Source: Chloromonas sp. AAM2 (taxonomy: Eukaryota > Chlorophyta > Chlorophyceae > Chlamydomonadales > Chlamydomonadaceae). Taken from it: DNA of 40,698 bases. The position numbers and the translations under genes are program-made. This document shows positions 9,231 to 20,093 of the stretch, in pieces; the stretch's first letter is position 1; every line of letters begins with the position of its first letter. The notes under the pieces are model-generated. The model was not told where the DNA came from, did not search any database, and was given only the letters and a program-made list of their open reading frames with translations. The stretch is taken from the NCBI GenBank assembly GCA_004335635.1, contig QAXH01004102.1:1-40698 (forward strand). The letters are read 5' to 3'.

Positions 9231-12200
9231 ATGGCGCTCTCTGCAGCTTCTAATGCCGCCTCATCAAGGCTGGTAAGAAATGAATGATGCAATCTGCAAC
9301 CTGAATAGTTGCGAAGCAAGCTGCGGCACCACCAGGGCTTTCTGAGGCTCGTTTCTGTTCCCCTGCGCAGGCATCAGCTGCTCATGCTGCACCCTTGCGC
9401 TGCCCTGCAATATTCTGTCCCACTCGGGCTTTTATCGTGTGCCCTGCACGCGCCGGTTACGAGCAGGTAAGCGCTGCTCAATCTGTGCCGCCTGCAAACC
9501 CCAGCTGAGCCTCACATTTTCATGGCACCAGGTGCACTTGTGCACTCTCACTCTTCCCTTGAGCCAGCTTTTTCGCTTCTGCAGTCCTGCATTGTGTACA
9601 CATCAGCTTGGAACTTCCACCAGGCACCCTGCCAAGATTCACATGCACTCACATTCTCACACCTCCCTCAGCATTAATCACCATCCCTGCCAACTTCTGC
9701 CTTGTTGCTGGTTAGCGGCCTACACGTGGATACGATGATGCGCCTCAAGCTGACTCGGCATCACCAAGCCGCCCCGCTTTCAGGTGAGGCACATCACCTG
9801 TGGGCATTAGCTTAGCAACCTGCTACATGCAAGGGACAACAGACGAACACGCAAAGCAGGCTCAGTTAAGGAGGCAAGGAGCGATGCCATAGCGATACAG
9901 CAAGAGCACCTGTAACAGCCCAGCCTATTTGGTTCTTATCCCTTGCCCTTATTACTTGTAATTCTCGCGCCCGGAGCTGCCCAGTTCTCACAACGCAGGC
10001 CTCCAAGCTGCACAGAGTGATCACAAGGCAGGCCTCCAAGCGATCGGTCTAAACGTCATTGAGGTACAGTTGAGGCCATGTGCTTAGCATGTGCATGTTG
10101 CCTGCCGCTCAGGGATAACACTGGCGGCGGCAATTTCCAGAACCGCCCCCGCAGGCAGTACAACAACAATGGGGGCCAGCAGGGGGCAGGGGGTGACGGC
10201 GCACAGAGACCTGTAGACTACCGTCCACGCAGGTAGGTAGGCAACTCCACTTCAGTTATGGTTGAAAGGGTTGTTGACGGCAAGGATGCGTTTGTTAGAG
10301 AGCTGGCGTCCCTGACTGGCTGTCTTCTTTATCTCCTCTCACTGCTATTGTTGCCGCATCAGTATGTTGGGTGCACCTGTGAACAATTATTCCAACCTAC
10401 AGATTGCTGCTGTTGGCACTGTGACATACCCTGTCTTGTTGCCTGTGTTCAAGTGGTATTCTCCCTTGACTGCGCTTGCCAGGACTCCCAGACGGAGGTG
10501 GGTGTGAATTATTGTGGTTGGGATTTGTTGTCACGGCCTTAACCTTGCCTGTGTGTGTGCACGGTGCAGGCAGACCGGGGGGTATGACCGCGCCGAGGGG
10601 TCCGGCGGAGGGCAGGACGGGGACTACCGCCCGCGCAGGTAGGAACAGGGGCCACGGCCACTGGGAACCATTTGATAAATCCACGTGCAAGCAGGAGGGG
10701 AGGGGTTTAACAAGTAGTGGGCACTGGGAACTGCTCGGAGGCTTTTCATTTTTTGCTTTACTCGTTTTCATTTGGTGGGGAGAGGGCACAGCACTCACGG
10801 GAGGCTTATGTGCAGGAACAGGAACGTCTAACAGGCTGGAACGTTTCTAGTGAGTTCCTTTAAAAAAGGAACAGGGGGCACTGCGGATTGGTTTAGGCCA
10901 AACTTCCAACTGCAAAACAACTGTGTTTGTCAACTGCAGGCAGTACAATGACCAGCAGAACCGTAACGATGGCGGTGAAGGGTACGGCGCGGGCGAGGGG
11001 CGGGGTCAGTGGAACGGGCCCAGGCAGGCGATGACACCCGAACAACTGGCACTGCGTTCGGTGGGTGACAGAATCGCCACACAGGCATGTAAGAATGAAA
11101 GATAATTTACTTATGCCTCAACACGTGTGATGGGCCCAGGCAGGCACTCATAGCCCAGCGACTCGCAATAGGTGACAGGGGCAGGGGAGGGCTTGCGATT
11201 TTGAAAACACCACCACAAAGGCATGAAGATTTAGCGGAAGTGTGGTGTGTGCAATCAAAAGGGTTGGGAGTTTGGGATGGGGCTGGTTCGTGATTTCTTT
11301 GTACATGGCCTCCACCTCGGGGAGGACCGCTCATCGGGGGCAGGGATAGTGGGTTCGGGTTTGGAGTCTGGGTTCGGTTTGCGCATCATGTTGTTTCAGC
11401 TGTGCTAGCAGTGACTGTTCTGCATTTGTCAGGTGTGCAGGTTAGGAACTGTATATTGCAGGCTATCGCTGGCGCTTTGTTGGGGCTTTGTTTGGTTACG
11501 CAGGTTGTGGTGGCTGTCCGTTAGCCTGTTTGTGTACTGATGTGTTCCTGATTTTCATGCAACCACTGAAGTGCAAATGACGCTACTGGCTGATGTAAAA
11601 GCGATAGCTTGACGTTGGCAATGCAGATTGTCCATGTTCACCAACTGCCGGCAGGCCAATCAGGCATATGCGCCTGCATTAGGTTATGTTCTCCTGCTGC
11701 GCTCAGATGATGTTATCATGATGCATGCGATGTGCTCCTGTTGCACAGGCGTATAATTTGCTATCAATTCTTATTACTTGAAATAGTATTTACGCAAGAG
11801 TTGGTTGGGTTTAGTGTTACATGTTATGTTCTCTTGTTGCTCTCAGGATGTGAACAATGCCGTGCGCTACACTGACGGGTGGAGGGCCCTGGCAGGGGTG
11901 CTCAGGGACAAGGGATCGCTCATGGACGCGGAAAACATCTCCACCCTATTCCAAAAGGTACGCATGTTATCCGCAGCCTCAAAGCCTGACTAGCTTTTGG
12001 ACTTCCAACCAGCTTCCTTACCCTCACGCTCGCCCCGCCGGACTGAGCTTGTTCCTCACGCTTTCTCAAGTCTGGCTACGTTTTGTCCATACCTAGCCTT
12101 ACCCTAACCTTACCCTAGCTTTACCCTAGTCTTACCCTAGCCTCACCCTTGCCTCGCCCTAGCCTCACCCTTGCCTCGCCCTTGCCTCACCCCCCTTCTG

Positions 12201-15200
12201 ACCGCACTCATAGCTTGTGCAGGTGGCCAGGGATAGCTCATAGCTTGTTCACAGGAGTCCAAACGGCCAAACCCTAGGGTTTGGCCACCCACTCAAAACC
12301 TGACAGAGCCAACCACAACATTTCAGCAACACATGTGCGTTCGGAAGCCTCTTTATTGCGATTTTCAATTTCATACTCGACTCACATGGATAAATTATCC
12401 TATTTTCCTGTTATTACTGTGATTACTATCACTTGGCGCAGCCGCCCTTCTCCTGTTCTCACCAGTCGTTTTTGCTATTTTATTGCTTTTGCAGGTTTCC
12501 CGTGACCCCCGTCCCATTGAGCCCGAGTCCGCTATCGAATACGACCAGCTGCTCAGCACCCTGCTGGGCTACGTGCTGACGCTCAAGCCCACCTTCAGGC
12601 CCAGGCACACAGCCATGACCCTAACAACACTGGGCAAGCTGCAGCTTTACAGCCCGGAGGTGCGGGGGTTCCGAGCCTGTTCAAAGCAACAGGGAAGAGT
12701 TGCTGCTTGGGCCGATTTGGCACTCTTCTACGTGCAAACAAATTGATATTTTAGCAACATTGATTTCACGATCAACCAGGTCCTCCAGACTTCTGGGAGA
12801 AACTACCCCGTGCCTTACTGAGCTGTTATTATCCGCGTGCCCCAAATATATCCCCACCCCCCAAAAAGTTTTGTCAGCTCTGCTTATGTACATGGGCCCT
12901 TAAGCTCTCTCGTGAGGCCAAGTCATGGCCCAACTCCAGTCAAGCTGTTGTAAGTGCTGCTTATGTATACCGTCATGTAGAATCCGTTACCCAGTGACAT
13001 CTGTCTGTCACACACTAACGTTGCCCACCCTTGGCCTTCTGTGCAGGTTGTTGGCGCTCTGATGGAGCTGGCCGCCTCTCAGATGATCTCCTTCGCGGAC
13101 TGGGAGCTGATCAGCGTGCTGCAGGGCTGCAGCAAACTGGGATGTGCTCCCACACCAGAATTCTTGTCAGAGGTGAGAGCAGCCTGATTCTTTGTGTGTC
13201 ATTTGCCTGATGCGTTTAGAATTTCAAAGCTAGAAATCCAAATCTGCCAATGAGATTCAGATCCACTTACACACCTTTTCTGATCAGGGACCCCATCAAA
13301 CAAATAATCACAAACCCAATGCTCCCGGTCTTCCTGGACGCATGTTTTACAAAGAGTTCGCGAGTTCGTGAAATCAATTGTGAAGTTTGAGCAGGCCTTG
13401 CCTCATGATTTCATACAAGAAAAATAAATTCGAGCAGGCATTAAATTGACGGCTTGGCACAGCACAACACATGCCATGAAGACTCGGAGACTTATGGCAC
13501 CAACCCTCTTATGTACTGGGTCGTTTGCTGGACCAATTGGAAGCCGCGCTAATCATCTACCTTACCTTCCTGTCTTCTACTTTTGCCTCGGTGTCTCATT
13601 CTGATGTCATACCCCCACGAAGTAAGCACGTGGGCTTTGCTATGTTTGCATTTCAGTTTGAGACGCGCACGGCCCCTCGTCTGGAGCGCATGCGCCTGTC
13701 GGAGATCGTGAACATCCTGACCAGCCTGCACCGCCTCAACGCTGTGCCCGCGGGAAGGCCGTGGCTGGACTCCGCCATGAAAGCATTGGAGGCAGCGGTG
13801 GGGCATGGGGCATGGGGCAGGGGCAGGGGCAGGGGCAGGGGTAGGGGCAGGGGCATGGGAGTGGTGGGGCAGGGGGCAGGGATCATGGTGGGGCATGGGG
13901 CATGGGAGTGGTGGGGCATGGGGCATGGGAATGGTGGGGCATGGGGCATGGGAGTGGTGGGGCATGCAAGCAATTGTGGCAGCGGTGAGGCATGGAGCTC
14001 AGGGGCCGCAAGTTAAGTTGCGAGTTAAGTTTCATCTATTTGTTGTTGGCAGGCCAGTCTGGCTGCTTATTAGTCGAGGTATGCGTACCCACCTTTCTGT
14101 GGCCCCCTTGCTCTGTCTCCTTGCAGTGTCTCAGCCTTCCCGTGACCCTGGAGGATGCCAAGGCGCTGCAGGGGTTCAGTCGCAACAACAACAACAACGC
14201 CGGGGAGCAGGAGGGACAGCAGCAACAGTTCCGCCGCAGAGCGCCCCGGGCTCAAGGTGGGTGTCACATCATCATCATTATCAATTACATGGTGTATCAT
14301 GGTCCAGCCCAGCCCATATCCCTTCCTTTGTGGGTGGGTGAGTGGGTACTACAGTGCCTGACTTTCTCTGTTGTATGCACAACAACAGGCTGCATTTCTT
14401 CGGCAACTAGATGCATGTGCAGCTCGTCCTTAATTCGCACATGGGTGTCAGGTGTAGCTTGAAATCGGATGTGAACGCTTTGTTGTGCAGTTGATGGCAC
14501 AACCAAAACATCTTGTGCTTGACTGTCTCGTGTGCTGTACTAGGGTGAAGCTCACAGTAACGCATGTTTGGCTGGCCGGCGATGTTTGTGATACCCGCGC
14601 GTTCGTTGCACCTGGCGTTGCAAGTTGGCTTTGTGTCAGTTGTGGGTTTCCCTCAGCGTGAATGTGGGCTGTCAGTCACACATGTGTATCAACCTGAAGC
14701 TTGACGTGAGCATGGGGGCTTTGGTGGACTGTTGTGCACAACCAGTGCTTGTCAGCTGCTTGCAATGCTGAGGCTTGTGTCCGTTGCGGATTGCAAGTTG
14801 GAAAACAAGGTTATGCATGTCTTGCTTTGGCGCGGCAATGTTCGAGATATATGCTCATGTGTCTTGCACGTGTTGCCCATGTCTTCAGATCGCGATCGCA
14901 ACGACCTGCTGCTGAGCGAGTACATGGATGCATGCATGGTGCTGGCAAACATCGCCAAGGACACAGGGTACCAGCCTCCACAGGTGGGGCACATGGGTGG
15001 GGCACATGGGGCATATGGGTGCGGCACATGGCTGGATGAGTGTGTTTGGTAAATAATCAATGGTTATGGCCATTCAAGGTTCCAGCAGGGTGTGATTCAT
15101 ACAAGGGTCGGTTTGCTGGTTCATGCAAGTCCTGACCTTGTACCATTAAGCATGGCTGCGGGCCTGTGGCTATGGCTCCTGAACACCTCGTTTGAGCTGC

Positions 15201-17235
15201 TCACAGCCCTACTATCATCGCATTGCAGTGCTACCAATGTACTGCACAAAATGCATGTGTCAATGCAGCGCTCATTCAGCACATGTGGTGCCACCAAGTC
15301 AAGTCCGTGAAGCGCCACAAACATGATCGCCTCCGTCTCCCGTCTCCAGTGATCATGCATGCATGCAAGCTTGTGCTTGACATGTAGTACAGTGAGAGAT
15401 GTTACTGATCGTAACATGATGCCACACGTCAGCAACTTTGCTCTCACATGATTGCTGTATGCCTGTTTCCTGCTGCAGTCCCTGATCGACGCCATGTTCA
15501 GCCGCCAGGTGTGGCGTGTGAGCTACCCGCCCATAGACATGGCCACCAGACTGCTGTGGGTGACCAGCAACCTCACAGCCAGGCCCTCGCGCCAGTGGTT
15601 TGAGACTCTCATGAACGGACTGGCTAGGCAAGACAGGTGCGGTCGCTGGCATGGGCCCGAGCATGCAGCAGTATTTGCTTTCAGCATCGTTCATCGTTGC
15701 CCAGCATGTCTGTGACTTATTACACTGGAGCACAAGCAGAAGCGATACATCAGTGAGCACGTAAGTACCGTATCATCGCAACAATCCGGTGGAAATGCAA
15801 CGGACAGGCGGGGCCGGAGTGGGGCCATCACGTGCGGCCCACGTTCACCAGTCGTTCTGTGAGACACCTCATCCAAGATTAAAAACCACCCTACAGCGTG
15901 TGAAAGGACGCAAGCACCCACTCACCTGAGTATCAGCTCATGACGTCTTCTGGACCACACCCAGACAACCGTGGTGGTGTTTTGTGCGTTTTCCCAGGAA
16001 CTGGGAGCCCGCTGAGCTGGGCACCATCTGTCTCTATCTGAGCCGATACCTGCAGCAGATCGCCACGCCCATCTTTGCAAACAAGCTGTTCAGGTGAGCT
16101 AAGAGGGCCTGTGCCTGCCCGTGCCTCATTCCTGTGCTTCATTCTCATCATTCGCTTCATTGCGTGCGCCTGTTGTTGTTGTAAAAAAAACCAGGGCAGG
16201 GCAATCAGACTGCGCTGGTTTTGCTTGGTGATAACGAGTTCGGTGGTTCTGGTGCTCTGAAGGTTGCAGCGATGCATTTCTGGCTTTGCTTCTCAAGGGA
16301 CAAGGGACACGTGATCAAGGCAGCACTTGCACGCTGTCATGCCACGCCACAGCAGACGTAAACAGGACGCACGTGTCACAACACTTGCTTCATCATGTCG
16401 CCTTCACCAGGACTTGATGGTCATGCTCAACAGGGCCCCTGCGTCATCATCGTTACCCTGCTCAACAGAACTTCTCCGAGACTTGACGTCATCTTCTCGT
16501 AGTATTTTTTGTCCAGTTTCTTGCTGTCTAGCGTCTACCTTCAAGATTTTATCTTTTGCTGCCCAGGTTCACGGATGCACGCAAGGTTGAGTTGGGCGGC
16601 GACGGGGTGGCCAGTGTGCTCTACCTGCTAGCCATGAGCGGCTACAAGCCACAGGAAAGGTAAGGGGCAGACAGACTGGGGATTTGCCGGGCAGCTGAAG
16701 AGAGATGCATGACCTACACGAGCCAGCAGACCACCGTGTGCTGACACCGTGGGCGCACACAGACCAGCAGCAGCCTAGTGTAACCTGATCTCACCTCCTG
16801 CATCGCAACGAAACGCAATTGTCGTGAAGGGTTTGCAATATTTTGCCAGGTTCACCCTCTCTTGCAAGGGCCCATGTGTCCGCTGTTGCAGTCATCTTCA
16901 CGGTGTGCCCAAGTTCAAACCACTCAATCTGCCGACCTGCGATGGCTACATCCATGGCAACGGAATACGCACAGTTGTGATATTGATAGGAAGGTTTGCG
17001 CTGTCAGATCAAACTCGCCCGCTTTTCCGGAAGCTCATGCTTTCTTGGCCACTGTGGTTCGTGTGTTTGTCTGCTCAGGTGGCTGGACGCGATGCTGATC
17101 TGGCTGAAGGAGGTGCTGCCGGGCTGCTCGCTGTCGGGTCTGGAGCTGATCTACAACAGCCTGCCGATGCTGGGATCAGGCTTCAGACTCAATGAGGTGA
17201 GGAGACAGCCTGTAGTTGGATAGATGGGTAGATAC

Positions 17236-17267
<32 letters not shown>

Positions 17268-17832
17268 GTAGGTAGATTGACCTGTTACATCAGCGAAGCC
17301 GTCACAGGACAAACGGACGGGATGCGCACCGCCCTGACCCACCCTGAGCAAGAAAAGCAGAACGAGGTCCGCCATGTGCGTGTGTAGCACACAATGGCAG
17401 TACATTTAGGCCTGGGGACTGACCTAGCACTTCATTCACGGCCCGCTGCAGCCATAACGAGCGGCTTATGAATTCAGGGTTCAGCAGTCAGAGAGCTGGC
17501 ACTTGGGAGCTCTAGGTGCTTCATTGACTGTGGCTGGTGACCATGTTCAGTGGGCGTTGGGGCATGGAATGTGACCTACGACTCAAGCTGCACGTACAAG
17601 TTGTTGCTGATTGCAATCACGTACTACTTTGTCCGACCCCGGTCTCCTGCTCCTCTTTTGCAAACAACACAACGTTATTCCTTCGTCCCAACCTGCCTTC
17701 CCTTCTACAGAGCCTGTTGCCTATTGAATCTGTTTGCAGGTGTTGACGGATGCAGCAAACCGTTACAACGCGGCCATGGCCCAACAGGCAGCGCCAGCAG
17801 AGGCTCAACAGGCAGAAACAGCATCCGTTTAA
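9231..17832 (+). CDS. OPR-like helical-repeat protein, predicted organelle-targeted RNA-binding factor
   Basis: Proposed exons: 9231-9272, 9371-9466, 9716-9783, 10113-10232, 10570-10638, 10940-11060, 11847-11957, 12495-12659, 13047-13172, 13657-13797, 14127-14256, 14889-14983, 15479-15636, 15998-16093, 16567-16659, 17079-17196, 17740-17832 (TAA). Phases agree throughout, giving about 613 residues. The ATG sits in GCCATGGCG. The first 46 residues (MALSAASNAASSRLASAAHA...) are rich in Ala, Ser and Arg, as in algal plastid or mitochondrial presequences. A Gly/Gln/Asn/Arg-rich, RGG-like section follows (residues 47-172). The rest is alpha-helical with repeats resembling octotricopeptide repeats, for example PSRQWFETLMNGLARQ, PQERWLDAMLIWLKEVLPG and LSGLELIYNSLPMLG. 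OPR proteins of green algae usually bind organelle mRNAs and control their stability, splicing or translation. No C-terminal RAP domain is seen. An Asn/Gln tract interrupts the repeats near 14180-14240. Least certain: the end of exon 10940; a donor at 11089 would give an in-frame stop at the next junction, so 11061 was preferred. Confidence 0.75.
10396..10480 (+). repeat. Dispersed repeat, copy 2, inside OPR-gene intron 4
   Basis: Related to 5291-5375. Here the sequence is open in one frame over about 50 codons and encodes a hydrophobic run (AAVGTVTYPVLLPVFKWYS). The frame does not join the neighbouring OPR exons in phase, so I treat it as an inserted fragment, not an exon. Confidence 0.5.
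12085..12195. repeat. Degenerate CTTACCCTAGC-type tandem repeat
   Basis: About nine imperfect units of 11-12 nt (TTACCCTAGC, TCACCCTTGCC and variants) in the intron after exon 11847-11957. The CCCTA core recalls the complement of the algal telomere repeat, but the units are the wrong length and vary. It is an interstitial minisatellite, not a telomere. Confidence 0.7.
13798..13970 (+). repeat. G-rich minisatellite starting at a 5' splice site
   Basis: Runs of GGGGCA(T) repeat for about 170 nt: first GGGGCATGGGGCAGGGGCAG, then longer units built on GTGGTGGGGCATGGGGCATG. The GT of the preceding exon's donor (13798) is the first base pair of the array. Many tracts of four G at short spacing could form a G-quadruplex in the DNA coding strand and in the pre-mRNA. 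Confidence 0.8.
14984..15035 (+). repeat. Short G-rich repeat at a second splice donor
   Basis: Four units of GTGGGGCACATGG-like sequence start exactly at the donor of exon 14889-14983. The composition is like that of 13798-13970, and again the donor is part of the first unit. Confidence 0.7.
17234..17268. repeat. GATA tetranucleotide microsatellite
   Basis: About eight tandem TAGA/GATA units, followed by GGTAGGTAG variants, just inside the last intron of the OPR-like gene. Likely length-polymorphic. Confidence 0.9.
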
Positions 17833-18433
17833 TGCCAATTCTGTGCCACGTCATTGCTGCTTTAACACGTGAAACACGATGTGACCACTTATGACAGCGA
17901 AATCGTGCTGCTGCCTTTGTGAATGGCTGTTGTGATCTAGATGATGCGTTGACTCCAGTGCTTTGCTTTCTTTTTGTCCGCTGTGGCCTTCATGTCAGTT
18001 GGCCATTGGCTTGAGTGTAGATGGGTGCGGTATAGTCGTGCCAAAACAGCATCGCACTTGCTGACCCGAGCGCTTTCACTAGTGCATGCCTGTGAGAGTC
18101 ACGCGTGTGTTGTGCGAGAAACTGAGTGCGATTCTGTGGGCTTGCATAACACAGAGCTGCTCGCTTACACACTGGCCGGCATAACAACGATGGCGTGCAC
18201 AAGTGTGTCAGATAGCGCCCTTTGAGAATGTGCCAGGTGATTGGAGTGCGCTGGCGCACCAAGAGCATCAGCATGTGGCCCTGCTACATCAACTGCAGCC
18301 AGGGTAGTGTTTACATGGTCCCTGACACAGAGTTTGTCTCCATTTGAATTTTGATTTCAGCTCTAAGGATAGCACTGGGCGCATGGAATTGCGTGTGAGT
18401 AGTTGTCGACCTAGCGTTTCATCTCGTTACAGC

Positions 18434-18438
18434 TGTAA
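18434..18438 (+). terminator. Possible TGTAA polyadenylation signal of the OPR-like gene
   Basis: TGTAA about 600 nt after the TAA stop at 17832. The interval 17833-18433 has no convincing reading frame and would then be 3' UTR. Motif-only evidence. Confidence 0.35.
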
Positions 18439-18819
18439 GGGGATTCACACCCCATGGTGAGTCTGTTAACCACCGATGTAGCCACATCCTACGCGATGGC
18501 CTCCAGCTTTACTTGTTTGATTGGTTTTGTTACAGAAGAGGTTTGATACCCTCTGTGCTGCGAACCAAGCTGTAAACATGTTGTTGACTGATGTACCCCG
18601 CAACGGGCAGGATTTATAGCAGCAACGTGCGTTTGTCTGCTGATACATCTTCTACCCTGTCCTCGCTGAGCAGTGACCCTTAGGACTGATGACATTTAGT
18701 TTCAAAGACGTGAGACAGGGAAGGATAACCAGAGTTGTCAACTTGTGTCAGCAAGTCTACGTAACATTTGAGCTTCAGCACTGTTTGGAAACGGAAAATG
18801 GAGATGGACCGAACGCGAG

Positions 18820-19160
18820 AGCTCACATGAACCAAACACGAACGCTAGCAAGCTACGCAAGAAAGCTATGAGGCTGGATACCATCCTGACCAACCCTGAG
18901 CAACAGAAGGCAACGTCAAGGCGCAAAGAGCAAAGAACGCACCAGTCGAGACTCTGGGGACAATAGAAGGCCTACTGCCAATGGCTGACAGGCAGGAGCA
19001 GGCGCAGCTAGAAGCAAAAAGAATGGGCCAGAAGTGGCAATTGGGACGGGGCTTGAAGTTGCCAGGATGGCTGACAGGCAGGGGTCAGACGAGTAAAGCT
19101 AGAAACACAGTGCGGGCAACCAAGTCTGGGTCTAAGCTGGAGACCGGGATCTGAGTGATC
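18820..19160 (+). pseudogene. Possible degraded coding fragment
   Basis: Lysine/glutamine-rich peptide sense runs through this stretch with one frame change. The first part reads KLRKKAMRLDTILTNPEQQ; after about 18910 another frame reads APVETLGTIEGLLPMADRQE and continues to a TGA at about 19154. The phrase ATGGCTGACAGGCAGG recurs at about 18981 and 19067, so part is duplicated. I do not recognise the protein. It could be the remains of a gene or retroelement, or chance in A-rich DNA. Confidence 0.3.
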
Positions 19161-20093
19161 TTCAATAGACCTGAATGATCTTCAAAGACCCACACTACAA
19201 AGACTAGAGAATGGAAGCCGCTGAGAAGCTACACATGGCTTAAGGACACACAGCTGCACCTTTCGCAAGGACTGGTCACACTAGTCACTGAAGGGGCTTA
19301 GCTGAAAAGAAGTATCAAAAGAAGAAACTGGGAACGAAAACCGTTGCGCCTCCCCAGACTTGAAAAACCAAACCGACATGAAAAGCATTATCACACTAAT
19401 GCGCAAACCAAAACCAACAATGACATCCACGTGAACAACATCATCATCATTATGCCGTCATCAATCACCAACTGAACATTAACATCATGCTAATACTTTT
19501 GCGGTGTTGACGCACACTTCTGCCTGTCCGGGCGCCTTTGAATACAACACGCATGGCAAGCACTACATGCAAATGTATGATCACCAACAATCGTAATCGT
19601 TGTCAGTAAATTTAAAGAACGTACACGTGGCCGTACTTGGCAAGGACTTGATGTCAGAGCGTCACAGCAGGCGGCACAGTGGGTTATGACAGTGGGATGG
19701 TTTTGTTCACAGTCACATGCCAGACCAGTTTCGATCAAACAGGGCGCAGTGCACGGATGCACGCCTGAACTCGGTACGTTTGCCAAAGTGAGAACAAGAT
19801 ATGGTTTCTGCGACACACATGCTTTCTTTTGTCATGAGCTACTTGTTTGTAAAGAGTGCACACGCGCACACACCCGCCTTGACCCATGGGGGCGACATTA
19901 TTGATCACGTGGTATTTTAAATGAACGGATATCCTTTTGCTGCATGAATTTGCAACATTTTGAAGCATTGGGTTGAAATCTCTTCCTGACGCTGGCTATG
20001 CAGCCATCAACTGTTTGGCCTTTGCCTTTCTGTTAAGCTGAGCGGCTTCAGCAGTCTGTCTACTCTGCGCCCGCCACAGGCCAATAAGGATAC
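19161..20093. other. Intergenic, nothing assigned
   Basis: Purine-rich to about 19480, then mixed sequence. It should contain the 3' UTR of the minus-strand gene ending at 20094, but I find no TTACA (minus-strand TGTAA) here. Small frames (for example 19490-19816 minus and 19686-19904 plus) have no splice partners. Confidence 0.4.

Noticed and set aside
12085..12195. CCCTAA-like array as a telomere or chromosome end
   Set aside because: Units are variable and not the 8-nt algal telomere repeat, and the array lies inside an intron with exons on both sides.
13525..14341. Long Gly/Trp/Met-rich and Pro/His-rich open frames on both strands
   Set aside because: They are translations of the G-rich minisatellite; the real exons here are 13657-13797 and 14127-14256.
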